Positions 15,900 to 24,533 of a DNA stretch of 42,778 nucleotides are shown piece by piece. Position 1 is the stretch's first letter; each line of letters opens with the position of its first letter. The stretch lies in contig CAJFNT010000010.1 in assembly GCA_904395315.1 (NCBI GenBank), positions 1-42,778 of the forward strand, read 5' to 3'. The notes below the pieces were generated by a model. That model made no database searches. It was given only the letters and a program-made list of their open reading frames with translations, and was not told where the DNA came from. The position numbers were made by a program, and so were the translations under genes. Source of the DNA: an uncultured Clostridia bacterium. GTDB taxonomy: Bacteria; Bacillota; Clostridia; UBA1381.

Positions 15900-18127
15900 A
15901 TCGTTACACTTCCTTTTTCGTATAGTTCGGCTGCAAGTTTTCCGTTCAGAGCCGCTTTTTCCTTTAGCCGAGCATAGCTTTCCGAGAGCCGTTCTTTTAT
16001 TGAATCGTAATTGTCAAAGCAGTTGTCCATCATTGCTTTGACGGTCTCAAGACTGACATTGCTTATGTCGAGACAGAACTCCTGACCCGCGTAGTCCATG
16101 AAGCTTTTTATCTTCGGATCGTATGCGAGACCGATAAGAGGCACATTGCCGCATGTCGCGTATATAAGGGAATGCAGCCGCATCCCGAGACAAAGATCCG
16201 TCGCTGCTACCACCGATATCATTTCATGCACGTTCAGGCGCACATCGATAATGGAGGACTTTGACCGCATTTTGGACATTATGCTTCTTGATATTCCTTC
16301 GTCACGGTTAGCCTGCATCGGGATAAACACAGGATAGCATCCGTATTTTTCAGCGGCGTAGTCGCATGCGGCGGCGATCATATTCTCAAATTTCTGATCC
16401 GTGTCACGCGCGCGGCGTATTGAAACGCCGAGTATACGCTTTGCGTCATCCGGGATGCCGAATCCGCTGAGAAGCTTTCTTCCGAATGCCGGATCGGCTT
16501 GCGGCATACCGAACACAGGATCGGCTGTGACAGTTGTCTTGGGCTTTGAAACACCTATTTTTTCAAGAGCCGTCAGCGCGGCCGGATCACGCAGTGTTAT
16601 CAGATCCACTTTGTTAAGCGTTTTTTTCGAGCGCTGTATATTTGCCTTGCTCCTGAGCGGACCTATACCATTGGAGTAAAGCATCACTTTCACACCGCGT
16701 TTTACCGCTGATCTTATAACCGTCAGATAGTATATTAAAGACTGAGTGGAGGTGGAATCCTGTATCAGTGTGCCTCCTCCCGATATGAGCATACCGGCTT
16801 TTTTCATGTGTTTTATTATCCGGAACGGATTCAGACGGTTTATTGATTTTACTCTGTACTGGCGGATCGTTTCCTGAGGATTTGAAGAGAGCACCACTAT
16901 ATTCGGGCTCTCGATATTTTTCTTGAGATCGTTTATTATAGCCATCAAAAGCGCGTCGTCGCCGCTGTTTTTGAATCCGTAATAGCCTGATACCAGTATT
17001 TCATCGTTTTTGCTCAGTGCCCATTCATAGACCTTGACCGTATCTTCCGCCATCCTTGCCACGGAATAGTCGCGCTTTATTAGTTCTCTGCCGTACGCGG
17101 CGAGCGAGTCGCGTTCCTCGTCGGGGAGCAGGAAGAAATGTTCGATGTCTCTCAGCAGAAGCTCCGGCGTGCTGTCACCGCATCCGCGGCAGCAGAAATT
17201 CGTGTCTATGCCTATGTCGAGCTTGGACCGGTCAAAAAGACCGATATATCCCTCGTTGCCCGCGATTATCACAGGCTTGCGCGCCGCCATAGCCTCGAGC
17301 GCGGCGCGGCTCACGCCGATAAAAAGATCGGCGGGGGCGACAAGCTCGTTTATATCGGTCCTGGCTCCCGCGAGCATGACGCATTCCCGGCCAAGCTCGC
17401 TGTTGACCTTGTCAGCCATTGCTTTCACGTTACCGAAATCGTCTCCATCGCCGACGATAAGGACTTTCAGATCCGGCTCGTTTATTTTCGGCACGATGCT
17501 TATGAGCTGTTTCGCGACGAGGCTCCTGGACTCGTCCATGCGGCTCACGTAAACGATGACTGTGTCGTTTTCGGACAGCCCGAATTCGGCGCGGATCTTT
17601 GAGGCGTCGGTCTCCGGTGAGAAGCGGTGTGTGTCTATACCGTTTATGGTCACGCGTATGTCGCTTTCCGGGATCTTGTAATTGTCCATAAGATATGTTT
17701 TTATATCCTCGGAGACCGCCACGGTCTTTTCACCCCATTCGGTGATGTATTTGAGACCGTACTTTGTCGTGAATACCCAGTGCGCTGTTGTGACAAACGG
17801 AAATCCCATACGCTTGTGCAGCTTGCCGAGTATGAATGACGGGATACGCGCATGCGAATGCACGATATCTATTTTTTCATCGGTTATTATCTTTTTCAAA
17901 AGCTTGGCCGATCTTATCATATTGATCGGATTTTTATTCTGGAGCGGCACACAGTAATGCTTTATCCCTTCCGCTTCCAGCTCTTTTACATAAACGCCGC
18001 CGTTAGAGGTAACTATAGGGTTGAACCCTTTTCGTTTCAACTCCTTTGCAAGCTCCACGACGTGCGTCTCGGCTCCGCCGATATTCAGCTGCATAAGCGA
18101 CAGCAATATATTTAGATCTTTTTTCAA
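15896..18127 (-). CDS. csaB: GT4 glycosyltransferase fused to CsaB-type pyruvyl transferase
   Basis: The protein (743 residues from the chosen start) joins two enzymes. Residues about 1-370 are a GT4 glycosyltransferase (LNIGGAETHVVELAKEL, IDIVHSHARIPS, VTINGIDTHRFSP, SRAALEAMAARKPVI). Residues about 375-740 are a polysaccharide pyruvyl transferase (GYYGFKNSGDDALL, LISGGGTLIQDSTS, YSNGIGPLRS, TADPVFG, MRLHSLIYA, GLAYDPKI). CsaB adds a pyruvyl ketal to wall polysaccharide that holds SLH-domain proteins. I place the start at a TTG (18127) with AGGTGA 6 bp upstream. An upstream in-frame ATG near 18173 overlaps the -10 box and could not be translated from this promoter. It is the first gene of the operon. 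Confidence 0.88.
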   Translation of the reverse strand: MKKDLNILLSLMQLNIGGAETHVVELAKELKRKGFNPIVTSNGGVYVKELEAEGIKHYCVPLQNKNPINMIRSAKLLKKIITDEKIDIVHSHARIPSFILGKLHKRMGFPFVTTAHWVFTTKYGLKYITEWGEKTVAVSEDIKTYLMDNYKIPESDIRVTINGIDTHRFSPETDASKIRAEFGLSENDTVIVYVSRMDESRSLVAKQLISIVPKINEPDLKVLIVGDGDDFGNVKAMADKVNSELGRECVMLAGARTDINELVAPADLFIGVSRAALEAMAARKPVIIAGNEGYIGLFDRSKLDIGIDTNFCCRGCGDSTPELLLRDIEHFFLLPDEERDSLAAYGRELIKRDYSVARMAEDTVKVYEWALSKNDEILVSGYYGFKNSGDDALLMAIINDLKKNIESPNIVVLSSNPQETIRQYRVKSINRLNPFRIIKHMKKAGMLISGGGTLIQDSTSTQSLIYYLTVIRSAVKRGVKVMLYSNGIGPLRSKANIQRSKKTLNKVDLITLRDPAALTALEKIGVSKPKTTVTADPVFGMPQADPAFGRKLLSGFGIPDDAKRILGVSIRRARDTDQKFENMIAAACDYAAEKYGCYPVFIPMQANRDEGISRSIMSKMRSKSSIIDVRLNVHEMISVVAATDLCLGMRLHSLIYATCGNVPLIGLAYDPKIKSFMDYAGQEFCLDISNVSLETVKAMMDNCFDNYDSIKERLSESYARLKEKAALNGKLAAELYEKGSVTI

Positions 18128-18170
18128 GAAATCACCTGCAATTTCATTTATGGTATACTTATCTATTGTC

Positions 18171-18199
18171 ATTATAATAGATTTCGTCCCAATAATCAA
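18171..18199 (-). promoter_or_regulatory. Promoter of the envelope glycopolymer operon
   Basis: On the minus strand TTGATT (18194-18199), a 17-bp spacer and TATAAT (18171-18176). It predicts a start near 18164, which excludes the longer in-frame start codons of the GT4-CsaB gene. Confidence 0.8.
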
Positions 18200-18352
18200 G
18201 TGCGGCATGGTGTTTGTGATAAAAATGTAATAATGAAGTAATATATTAACAAAGTATGAATACATATAAATGTTTTTTTGCCGGGAAATGAGGAAAAATA
18301 ACCTGAGGTGAAATATTATATACTTAGTTTATGCAAATAGTGCGATAAGGTC

Positions 18353-18381
18353 TTGAAAAATAGGCAAAAAAGTGATAAAAT
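18353..18381 (+). promoter_or_regulatory. Promoter of aroC
   Basis: TTGAAA (18353-18358), a 17-bp spacer and TAAAAT (18376-18381), about 85 bp before the aroC ATG. It diverges from the polymer-operon promoter about 160 bp away. Confidence 0.75.
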
Positions 18382-18466
18382 GATAGCATTATAGGTATGC
18401 GTGAATGCTTTGAGATAATGATGAAACGGCAGCGACGCATTCAATTTGAAACGAAAGGATTTAATT

Positions 18467-19615
18467 ATGATCAGATATTTTACCGCAGGGGAGACACACG
18501 GAAAATGTCTCACTGTTATAATAGAGGGAGTGCCTTCAGGAGTAAGTATCAGTCTTGACAAGATAAACGCAAGTCTTGCGGAGCGTCAGAAGGGTCACGG
18601 CCGAGGCGGAAGGATGCTCATAGAAAAGGATACCGCGGAGATACTTTCGGGAGTCAGAGGCGGGATGTCTCTGGGAAGCCCGATAGCGATAAGGATAGAG
18701 AATCGTGACTGGAAGAACTGGGAAGATATCATGGGAACGGAAGAATCCAACGGAAAAAAGCGTGTCGAGTTCCCGAGACCCGGTCATGCCGATCTCACAG
18801 GCGGGATGAAGTACAATCACAGAGATCTGAGAAATGTTCTCGAAAGGGCGTCAGCGAGGGAGACTGCAGCAAGAGTCGCAGTCGGCGCTTTGGCAAAACA
18901 GATAGTGGAGCCTTTTGGGATAGAGTTTAAGAGCAGGGTAGTCTCGATAGGGGATGTGACTGATCCTTCGGATGTGAGCTCTCCCGGATTTTATGACAGA
19001 GTAATGGATTCTCCGGTCCGTTTCGGGGATGAGGAAGCGGCAAAGCAAGCAATGGAATATATAGACAAGGTAAAGGCGTCGGGCGAGAGCTGCGGAGGAA
19101 TTGTCGAGGTGCGTTCATTCGGAGTGCCGGCGGGACTCGGGAGCTATGTACAGTATGACAGAAAACTTGATGCGCGTCTGGCATTTGCTGCAATGAGCGT
19201 GCAGGCTATTAAAGGTGTGGAGATAGGTCTTGGGTTTGAGGCGGCAAGACTCAGCGGTTCCCATGCGCATGATGAGATATTTTACGAGAATGGTGAGTTC
19301 GTAAGGAAGACGAATAACGCCGGGGGTATAGAAGGCGGAATGTCGAACGGCGAGCCGATCATCCTCCGCGCGGCCATGAAGCCGATACCGACACAGTATA
19401 ATCCGCTGAGGACTGTCAGCATAGACGACAAGCGTCCGCATGAGGCGTCGGTGGAGAGATCGGACACGTGCGCGGTCCCTGCCTGCGCGATAGTTGTGGA
19501 GGCGGTAACCGCGTTCGAGATAGCGAACGCGTTCCTTGAGAAATTCGGCGGCGATTGCCTCGATGATATAAAGGCGTCGTATGAGGCGTATATGGACAGA
19601 ATAAAGCATTTCTGA
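18467..19615 (+). CDS. aroC: Chorismate synthase
   Basis: The enzyme converts EPSP to chorismate, the last shikimate-pathway step, using reduced FMN. The 382-residue protein begins MIRYFTAGETHGKCL, where GETHG is the first family signature. RQKGHGRGGRM, the RPGHADLTGGMKYNHRDLRNVLERASARETAARVA core and the late IDDKRPHEASVERSDTCAVPA signature with its catalytic Arg/Asp/His cluster follow. The ATG at 18467 has AAAGGA 7 bp upstream; the frame is open slightly further but without a ribosome site. No other shikimate gene is nearby. Confidence 0.96.
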   Translation: MIRYFTAGETHGKCLTVIIEGVPSGVSISLDKINASLAERQKGHGRGGRMLIEKDTAEILSGVRGGMSLGSPIAIRIENRDWKNWEDIMGTEESNGKKRVEFPRPGHADLTGGMKYNHRDLRNVLERASARETAARVAVGALAKQIVEPFGIEFKSRVVSIGDVTDPSDVSSPGFYDRVMDSPVRFGDEEAAKQAMEYIDKVKASGESCGGIVEVRSFGVPAGLGSYVQYDRKLDARLAFAAMSVQAIKGVEIGLGFEAARLSGSHAHDEIFYENGEFVRKTNNAGGIEGGMSNGEPIILRAAMKPIPTQYNPLRTVSIDDKRPHEASVERSDTCAVPACAIVVEAVTAFEIANAFLEKFGGDCLDDIKASYEAYMDRIKHF

Positions 19616-19690
19616 ATCTTACCCGACAGTGGGTACAAAATACCGGATCCGAGCGGTCCGGACTTGCGGACTTTATAATGCGGGAAGGCG

Positions 19691-20266
19691 GTGAGGCTTT
19701 TGACCGATCAAGAGATGGTTGCTCTGTGCAAAAAGGGTGATCGAGAAGCGTTCAATGCGTTGGTGACAAAATATCAGAAACAGGTATTCAATATAGCGTA
19801 CGGAATGCTTTCCGATTATGAGGACGCATCCGACGCGTCTCAGGAGGTATTTGTGAAAGTGTATCGATCAATAGCCTCATTTAAGGGACAGGCATCGTTT
19901 TCGACATGGCTTTACCGTATATGCTCAAATGTGTGCAACGATATGCTGCGGAAAAGACAGCGCCGTGTGATATCTGTGAGTATTGACAGCGATGATGACG
20001 AAAACCCTGCCATGCATCTGCCCTCGAACGAGCCTACGCCGGCCGAGATACTTGAGCAGACAGAGAGGCAGAAAGCGGTGCGAGAGGCTATAAACAGTCT
20101 GAGAAGGGAATACAGGGAGATAATCGTATATTCCGACATGGAACAGCTTTCTTATGAGGAGATATCAAAGATATTAAGGTGTCCGGTGGGAACGGTGAAG
20201 TCAAGACTTAACCGGGCGAGGAACAGCCTTAGGAAAAAATTATCCGAAAAACGGGAACTTTTTTGA
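19691..20266 (+). CDS. ECF-type RNA polymerase sigma factor (SigW-like)
   Basis: The 191-residue protein has the two-domain ECF layout. Region 2 includes DYEDASDASQEVFVKVYRSI and FSTWLYRICSNVCNDMLRKR (about residues 45-95). An acidic linker rich in Asp and Glu follows. Region 4 contains YEEISKILRCPVGTVKSRLNRARNSLRKKL (about 150-183). The start is either GTG at 19691 or TTG at 19700; the second fits the usual family N-terminus (TDQEMVALCKKGD) and gives more room for the upstream purine-rich site. The next gene encodes a zinc anti-sigma protein, so the pair probably senses envelope conditions. The target promoter is unknown. Confidence 0.92.
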   Translation: MRLLTDQEMVALCKKGDREAFNALVTKYQKQVFNIAYGMLSDYEDASDASQEVFVKVYRSIASFKGQASFSTWLYRICSNVCNDMLRKRQRRVISVSIDSDDDENPAMHLPSNEPTPAEILEQTERQKAVREAINSLRREYREIIVYSDMEQLSYEEISKILRCPVGTVKSRLNRARNSLRKKLSEKRELF

Positions 20267-20454
20267 TACTGAAGCGTCTAATATATTGATAAGCAAGATG
20301 GATATCTTGTGATGCAGATAAGAGATAAATAAGTGATTATAACAATTCTTTGCGGCTGTTCATGACCGCCGTAAAGAAGGTGATACTCTTAATAGCTTAC
20401 GGACGAACGCGTGTATTCCGCGGTTGTCCGAAAATCAGGGAAGGAGGGTGTGAA

Positions 20455-21678
20455 ATGGACTGCAGTGAGTTTTCGCGAATGCTTGACAGTTATGCGGATC
20501 TTGACAAGTTCCAGATCGCAGAGCTTGATATACATGCGGCTCAATGCGAAAAGTGCCGCGCAGAGCTGGAGTTTTTTAGGCTCATAACGAAAACCACAGC
20601 ATCTTTGGAAGCGCCGTCTCCCCCATCCGATCTGAAGGATAGGATAAATTCAGAAATAGATAAAATGCCGAAACAGAGTTTTATCAAGACCGTGACAGAT
20701 AATATCAAGGTCAATATCAGGCAGTATGCAACTTTGGCGGCATGTCTTGTGCTCGGGATAGTTGTAGGTGTGAACGGACAAATGATGAGCAGACGTATGT
20801 CCGGAGACGATAATGACGGTGTCATAAGACGTCAGACAATGGCATCCGACCGCGGGGAAGAGTCCGGGACGAACGATACGAGTGAAGGCGCGGTATCGGA
20901 CGGAGAGACTTCAGCTGCGGAAGGAGAAACTGACGCGCAGGCCGCGCAAAGCTCCGATACTAAAGCGCAAGGAGAAACGTCGGCTGTTTCCGGAAGGGGA
21001 GCGGTGTCTTCATCTGCCGGAGTTTCTGCATCCGCAAGGGATACGGCAGAGAGGGAGCCGGCGGCGGTTTCGGGAAACGGCTCAAATGCACGGAGCGTGT
21101 CAAACGTTTCGTCAAGAGGTTCACAGAGCACGGAAACTGCTTCGCAGCCGGTCGTTGATGGCGGCGCGGATACGAAAGCTGTTGAAAGCGTGGTCTCTGG
21201 GAATAGTGTCAGCCCGGCTCAGGAGAGCATACTACCGGTATCTGGAACGGAAGACGCAGCCGCGGAGCAACATGCTGCGGCAACAGATGTTTCAGAAGGG
21301 GATAACGGTTCCTATACCATACCTCACGATACATACCATATGCCGGAGCAGAATGGTAATGAAAATTCAGTCGCTTCATCAGAGAGCGGAGAGGTAGAGA
21401 ACTATTCGCTCGCTCAGTCTGAGGAGGACGAGTACGGTTATAACACAAAAGCTCGTGAGGAAAATCCGGACAGACTGGCAGTTTATTCGGATGACGCTGA
21501 AAGAGTGCTTACTATTTTGGGTGAGTTCCATGTCGAAAGCAGCAGTCTTGCAAGTAGCATGGCATCATCGGATTTTTACGCGTTTTTGAGCAGACTTGAT
21601 GCTGAAGGCATAGATTACAGTTATCAGGAGAGAGGCGGATCCGGTGATCATATCATATTCAGGATAGCGCTACTTTGA
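20455..21678 (+). CDS. Zinc-finger anti-sigma factor with long Ser/Thr/Ala-rich extracytoplasmic region
   Basis: I use the ATG at 20455 (AAGGAGGG 6 bp upstream), giving 407 residues. The N-terminus (MDCSEFSRMLDSYADLD) carries the ZAS motif, HAAQCEKC, which would bind zinc and clamp the sigma factor encoded just upstream. A single transmembrane segment (ATLAACLVLGIVVGV, about residues 90-105) follows. After it come about 220 residues of low-complexity Ser/Ala/Thr/Glu-rich sequence with many SG/SS/ET steps, then a compact conserved-looking C-terminal domain of about 70 residues (DRLAVYSDDAERVLTILGEF...). The layout suggests a membrane sensor with a long wall-spanning stalk. The sensory role is inferred; the pairing with the sigma gene is directly visible. 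Confidence 0.85.
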   Translation: MDCSEFSRMLDSYADLDKFQIAELDIHAAQCEKCRAELEFFRLITKTTASLEAPSPPSDLKDRINSEIDKMPKQSFIKTVTDNIKVNIRQYATLAACLVLGIVVGVNGQMMSRRMSGDDNDGVIRRQTMASDRGEESGTNDTSEGAVSDGETSAAEGETDAQAAQSSDTKAQGETSAVSGRGAVSSSAGVSASARDTAEREPAAVSGNGSNARSVSNVSSRGSQSTETASQPVVDGGADTKAVESVVSGNSVSPAQESILPVSGTEDAAAEQHAAATDVSEGDNGSYTIPHDTYHMPEQNGNENSVASSESGEVENYSLAQSEEDEYGYNTKAREENPDRLAVYSDDAERVLTILGEFHVESSSLASSMASSDFYAFLSRLDAEGIDYSYQERGGSGDHIIFRIALL

Positions 21679-21707
21679 ATGAGATAACGGGAGACGGAAA
21701 GACAAAT

Positions 21708-21750
21708 ACCGCTGTGCAGAGCAAAAGCGAGGCGCGGCGGTTTTTATTTA
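21708..21750 (+). terminator. Intrinsic terminator after the sigma/anti-sigma genes
   Basis: ACCGCTGTGC pairs with GCGCGGCGGT (two G-U pairs) around a 14-nt loop, followed by TTTTATTTA. The T-run ends within a few bases of the holB ribosome site. Confidence 0.7.
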
Positions 21751-21763
21751 TAAGGAGACGATA

Positions 21764-22732
21764 ATGTACGGTTATACGGTTTTTCACGAGGATATAATAA
21801 ACTCTTTGATAAGATCCGTCAGAGAGGGAAGAAGCGCGAACGCGTATATTTTTGAAGGTGATAAAAAACTGGGCGTAATGAATGCGGCAGAGCTTTTCGC
21901 AAAGACGCTGATGTGTCTTGAGCCTGATTCGGCCCCATGCGGCAGTTGCGGTCCGTGCGAGGAAATAGAAACAGGCGCTGATCCGGACATGATACGAATA
22001 GCTAAGCCGAAAGATAGGGCCAGCATCGGTATCGATATCGCGCGGGACGTAATAAATTCAGCTCTTACAAAGCCGATCTATTCTCGCCGGAAAGTGTTCC
22101 TGATAGAAAACGGGGACCTTATGACAGCGGAGGCGCAGAACTCTCTGCTGAAGATACTTGAAGAACCACCGGAATATGCTGTGTTTATAATAATCTGTGA
22201 AAGTGAGGATAATATCCTTGAGACGGTAAGATCAAGGGCTGTGACGATAGAATTTCCGCTGGTGGGCGATGACGTTGTGAAACGGTATATCAAGGAAAGG
22301 TATCCTGATGAGCCGAGAATGGATTTTATGGTAAAATATTGCGCGGGACTGCCTATGGCAGCGGACGATATCATAAATAATGAAGAAATTGAAACGGAGC
22401 GCGGGGACGCGGCGGAGCTTATGAAGCTTCTTGCCTCAAGAAATAAGACTGACGCATTTAAATTTGCGGATTATTTCGATAAACATAAGGATAATGCGGC
22501 TGTCATCTGTGATATGCTGATGATGTATCTTCGTGACGCGCTTGTGGAAAATCTATGTGGAGGGGGAATAATAAACACAGACAAGGGGGAAGAGATCCGC
22601 GCCGTCGCGACGGCGCGCTCCGCTTCGGAGCTTGCGGAGATATTGGATGAGGTGATAGTTATGAAAAAGATGATAGGAAGATATGTCAAAACATCGGCTG
22701 CTGCATTGCACGCTGCGCTCAGATGCAAATAA
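21764..22732 (+). CDS. holB: DNA polymerase III delta-prime subunit
   Basis: Part of the clamp loader that places the sliding clamp on primed DNA. The 322-residue protein has the delta-prime hallmarks: a P-loop position that has lost its lysine (EGDKKLGVMNAA), a zinc module (Cys47 region, CGSCGPCEE), and the SRC-like sensor region LENGDLMTAEAQNSLLKILEEPPEYAVFIIICESEDNILETVRSRA. Degenerate ATP binding is normal for this subunit. The ATG has AAGGAGA upstream. A terminator-like hairpin ends right before this ribosome site, leaving no room for a separate promoter, so expression should depend on read-through from the sigma genes or on an internal promoter. Confidence 0.9.
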   Translation: MYGYTVFHEDIINSLIRSVREGRSANAYIFEGDKKLGVMNAAELFAKTLMCLEPDSAPCGSCGPCEEIETGADPDMIRIAKPKDRASIGIDIARDVINSALTKPIYSRRKVFLIENGDLMTAEAQNSLLKILEEPPEYAVFIIICESEDNILETVRSRAVTIEFPLVGDDVVKRYIKERYPDEPRMDFMVKYCAGLPMAADDIINNEEIETERGDAAELMKLLASRNKTDAFKFADYFDKHKDNAAVICDMLMMYLRDALVENLCGGGIINTDKGEEIRAVATARSASELAEILDEVIVMKKMIGRYVKTSAAALHAALRCK

Positions 22733-22908
22733 AAAACCATTATATATATTATTCAATTAATATACAGGCAAATATAGTCGGAAATGTGGAATATTGATAT
22801 ATATTTATTACGATTTGGCAAAACACACAAAAACTTTGTCGGATTTTGTTATTAAATTAACTATTTTGTAGAATTTTGAAATATCGTAATTTAAAAAATA
22901 TTAAGCTA
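22733..22908. other. AT-rich spacer between holB and the abrB-like gene
   Basis: About 175 bp, very AT-rich, with no frame longer than a few codons behind a ribosome site and no clear terminator hairpin for holB. I see nothing else in it. Confidence 0.5.
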
Positions 22909-22937
22909 TTGACTTATGATGGTATTTCTGTTATAAT
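22909..22937 (+). promoter_or_regulatory. Promoter of the abrB-like gene
   Basis: TTGACT (22909-22914), a 17-bp spacer and TATAAT (22932-22937), about 40 bp before the start codon. Confidence 0.85.
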
Positions 22938-22976
22938 ATCAATAAGCGGTTAATCATGGAAAGGAGAGGACAAAAC

Positions 22977-23225
22977 ATGAAATCTACAGGAATCGTGAGA
23001 AAAGTCGACGAATTAGGAAGAATCGTTATACCGAAGGAACTCAGAAGAAAATTCGGTATTGATACGAAGGACGGCTTGGAAATATATGTTGAGGAAGATA
23101 AGATTATATTGAAGAAATATGAGCCTTCATGTATTTTCTGCCAGAATTCAGATGATATCTTTGAATTCCACGGCAAAAACATTTGTCCCGAGTGCGCAAA
23201 GGCTATAGGCGCTCGTGCAGAATAA
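22977..23225 (+). CDS. abrB: AbrB/SpoVT-type transition-state regulator with C-terminal zinc-finger-like tail
   Basis: An 82-residue DNA-binding protein. Residues 1-50 form the swapped-hairpin AbrB domain (MKSTGIVRKVDELGRIVIPKELRRKFGI, then KDGLEIYVEEDKIILKKYEP). The C-terminal 30 residues carry CIFC and CPEC pairs, a zinc-ribbon-like module common in clostridial homologues and different from the Bacillus AbrB multimerisation tail. The ATG at 22977 follows AAAGGAGAGG; an upstream in-frame ATG (22956) lies before the ribosome site. Such proteins repress post-exponential functions such as sporulation and biofilm genes. The gene is monocistronic, with its own promoter and terminator. Confidence 0.9.
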   Translation: MKSTGIVRKVDELGRIVIPKELRRKFGIDTKDGLEIYVEEDKIILKKYEPSCIFCQNSDDIFEFHGKNICPECAKAIGARAE

Positions 23226-23240
23226 TTCAAAAGGGATATA

Positions 23241-23269
23241 AAAAAACAGCCGGATACGGCTGTTTTTTT
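23241..23269. terminator. Bidirectional terminator between abrB-like and U32 genes
   Basis: AAAAAACAGCCG, a GATA loop and CGGCTGTTTTTTT give A- and T-runs on both sides of a short GC stem. The end overlaps the stop codon of the convergent U32 gene. Confidence 0.9.
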
Positions 23270-24494
23270 ATAGTCTTTTTTTTCTAAGCATTGCGCCCTC
23301 GCAAACGGGCATCGGCGCATCAATTGTGACTATCTGTTCGGCGTGAGGCGCCGAGGTTATGTGCTCGCCCTTTTCATCACGCATATTTTTCACGGAAGTT
23401 GTCAAAAACGGTCTCATAGGCTGCATTATCTCGATCTCGTCTCCTTCGAAGAACCTGTTGCGCTGGGTGACAGTCATTCTGCCTGATAGTGCATCGTATG
23501 CCTTTACTATGCCTATGAGCTCATAATCGCGTATATATGAGCTGGATTCATATACCTGCGCGTCCGCCCCGGGTCTTCCGAAATAGAATCCGGTCGTGTA
23601 AGGCCTGTGGCTGACTTTGCATAGTTCCTCGAGCTCGGAAGGATCAAATACGTAATTTTCCGGATCGCTGAGATATCTGTCGATCTCGCGGCGATATGCT
23701 CCCACCACTGTGGCCACGTAAAAAGAAGTCTTGACTCTGCCTTCTATTTTGAGGCTGGTTATGCCGCTGTTTATAAGTTCCGGTATATGCTCTATAGTGC
23801 ACAGATCTTTTGAGTTAAAAATGAAAGTGCCGCGGTTGTTTTCTTCGACATCGAAATATTCTCCGGGGCGTTTTTCCTCGACAAGAGAGTAATTCCACCG
23901 ACACGGATGCGCGCAGGCGCCGGCGTTCGAGTCTCTTCCGGTCATATAGTTTGAGAGCAGGCACCGTCCTGAGTATGAGATACACATCGCTCCGTGTATG
24001 AACGCCTCAAGTTCAAGATCAGACGGGAGCTTGTCTCGAAACTCTGATATTTCTTTAAAAGACATCTCTCTGCCGAGAACGACGCGCTTTGCTCCGAGCT
24101 TGTGCCACATAAGGGCCGAGCGGTAGTTTGTGTTGTTTGCCTGAGTGCTCACATGTATCGGAAGCTCCGGTGCTGTTGTATGTACTATATCGAACATGCC
24201 GAGATCCGATACGAGTATCCCGTCAAAACCGAGCGGACGTATCTCTTTGATATACGACTCGAAATCAGAAAGATCGTCGTTGTGCGGGATGATATTCGCG
24301 GTCAGGTATACGCGTTTGCCTCTTTCGTGGGCATATGCAAGCCCCTGACGCATATCCTCGATACTGAAATTTTCTGCCGCAACGCGCAGTGAAAAGGCGT
24401 CTCCGCCTATATACACCGCGTCGGCGCCGTAATCAATGGCTGTTTTTAGTTTTTCAAGGCTTCCTCCCGGAGCCAGCAATTCAGGTCTGTTCAT
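23268..24494 (-). CDS. U32 family protein, TrhP-like tRNA uridine hydroxylation protein
   Basis: The 408-residue protein starts RPELLAPGGSLEKLKTAIDYGADAVYIGG, the standard U32 opening. It contains the family signature FIHGAMCISYSGRCLLSNYMTGRDSNAGACAHPCRW (residues about 165-200), whose cysteines are conserved. Originally called collagenase-like peptidases, proteins of this size and pattern (Bacillus YrrO, E. coli YegQ) are now assigned to 5-hydroxyuridine formation in tRNA (TrhP). The C-terminal barrel-like region is present, so it appears full length. It follows the low-complexity protein gene by 40 bp and is probably co-transcribed with it. The tRNA role is inferred from the family. Confidence 0.85.
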   Translation of the reverse strand: MNRPELLAPGGSLEKLKTAIDYGADAVYIGGDAFSLRVAAENFSIEDMRQGLAYAHERGKRVYLTANIIPHNDDLSDFESYIKEIRPLGFDGILVSDLGMFDIVHTTAPELPIHVSTQANNTNYRSALMWHKLGAKRVVLGREMSFKEISEFRDKLPSDLELEAFIHGAMCISYSGRCLLSNYMTGRDSNAGACAHPCRWNYSLVEEKRPGEYFDVEENNRGTFIFNSKDLCTIEHIPELINSGITSLKIEGRVKTSFYVATVVGAYRREIDRYLSDPENYVFDPSELEELCKVSHRPYTTGFYFGRPGADAQVYESSSYIRDYELIGIVKAYDALSGRMTVTQRNRFFEGDEIEIMQPMRPFLTTSVKNMRDEKGEHITSAPHAEQIVTIDAPMPVCEGAMLRKKRL

Positions 24495-24533
24495 ATATAT
24501 AGATCAGTTCTCCTTTCATATTACGTTACACGC

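Noticed and set aside
15346-16041. Open plus-strand frame of about 231 codons across the murJ and csaB genes
   Set aside because: It spans the junction of two well-supported minus-strand genes and shows no recognisable domain; a shadow of codon bias.
20882-21397. Alternative-frame reading of the anti-sigma stalk region (Arg-rich)
   Set aside because: The main frame continues through with a conserved C-terminal domain; the alternative is Arg-rich because the stalk codons are GC-rich and repetitive.
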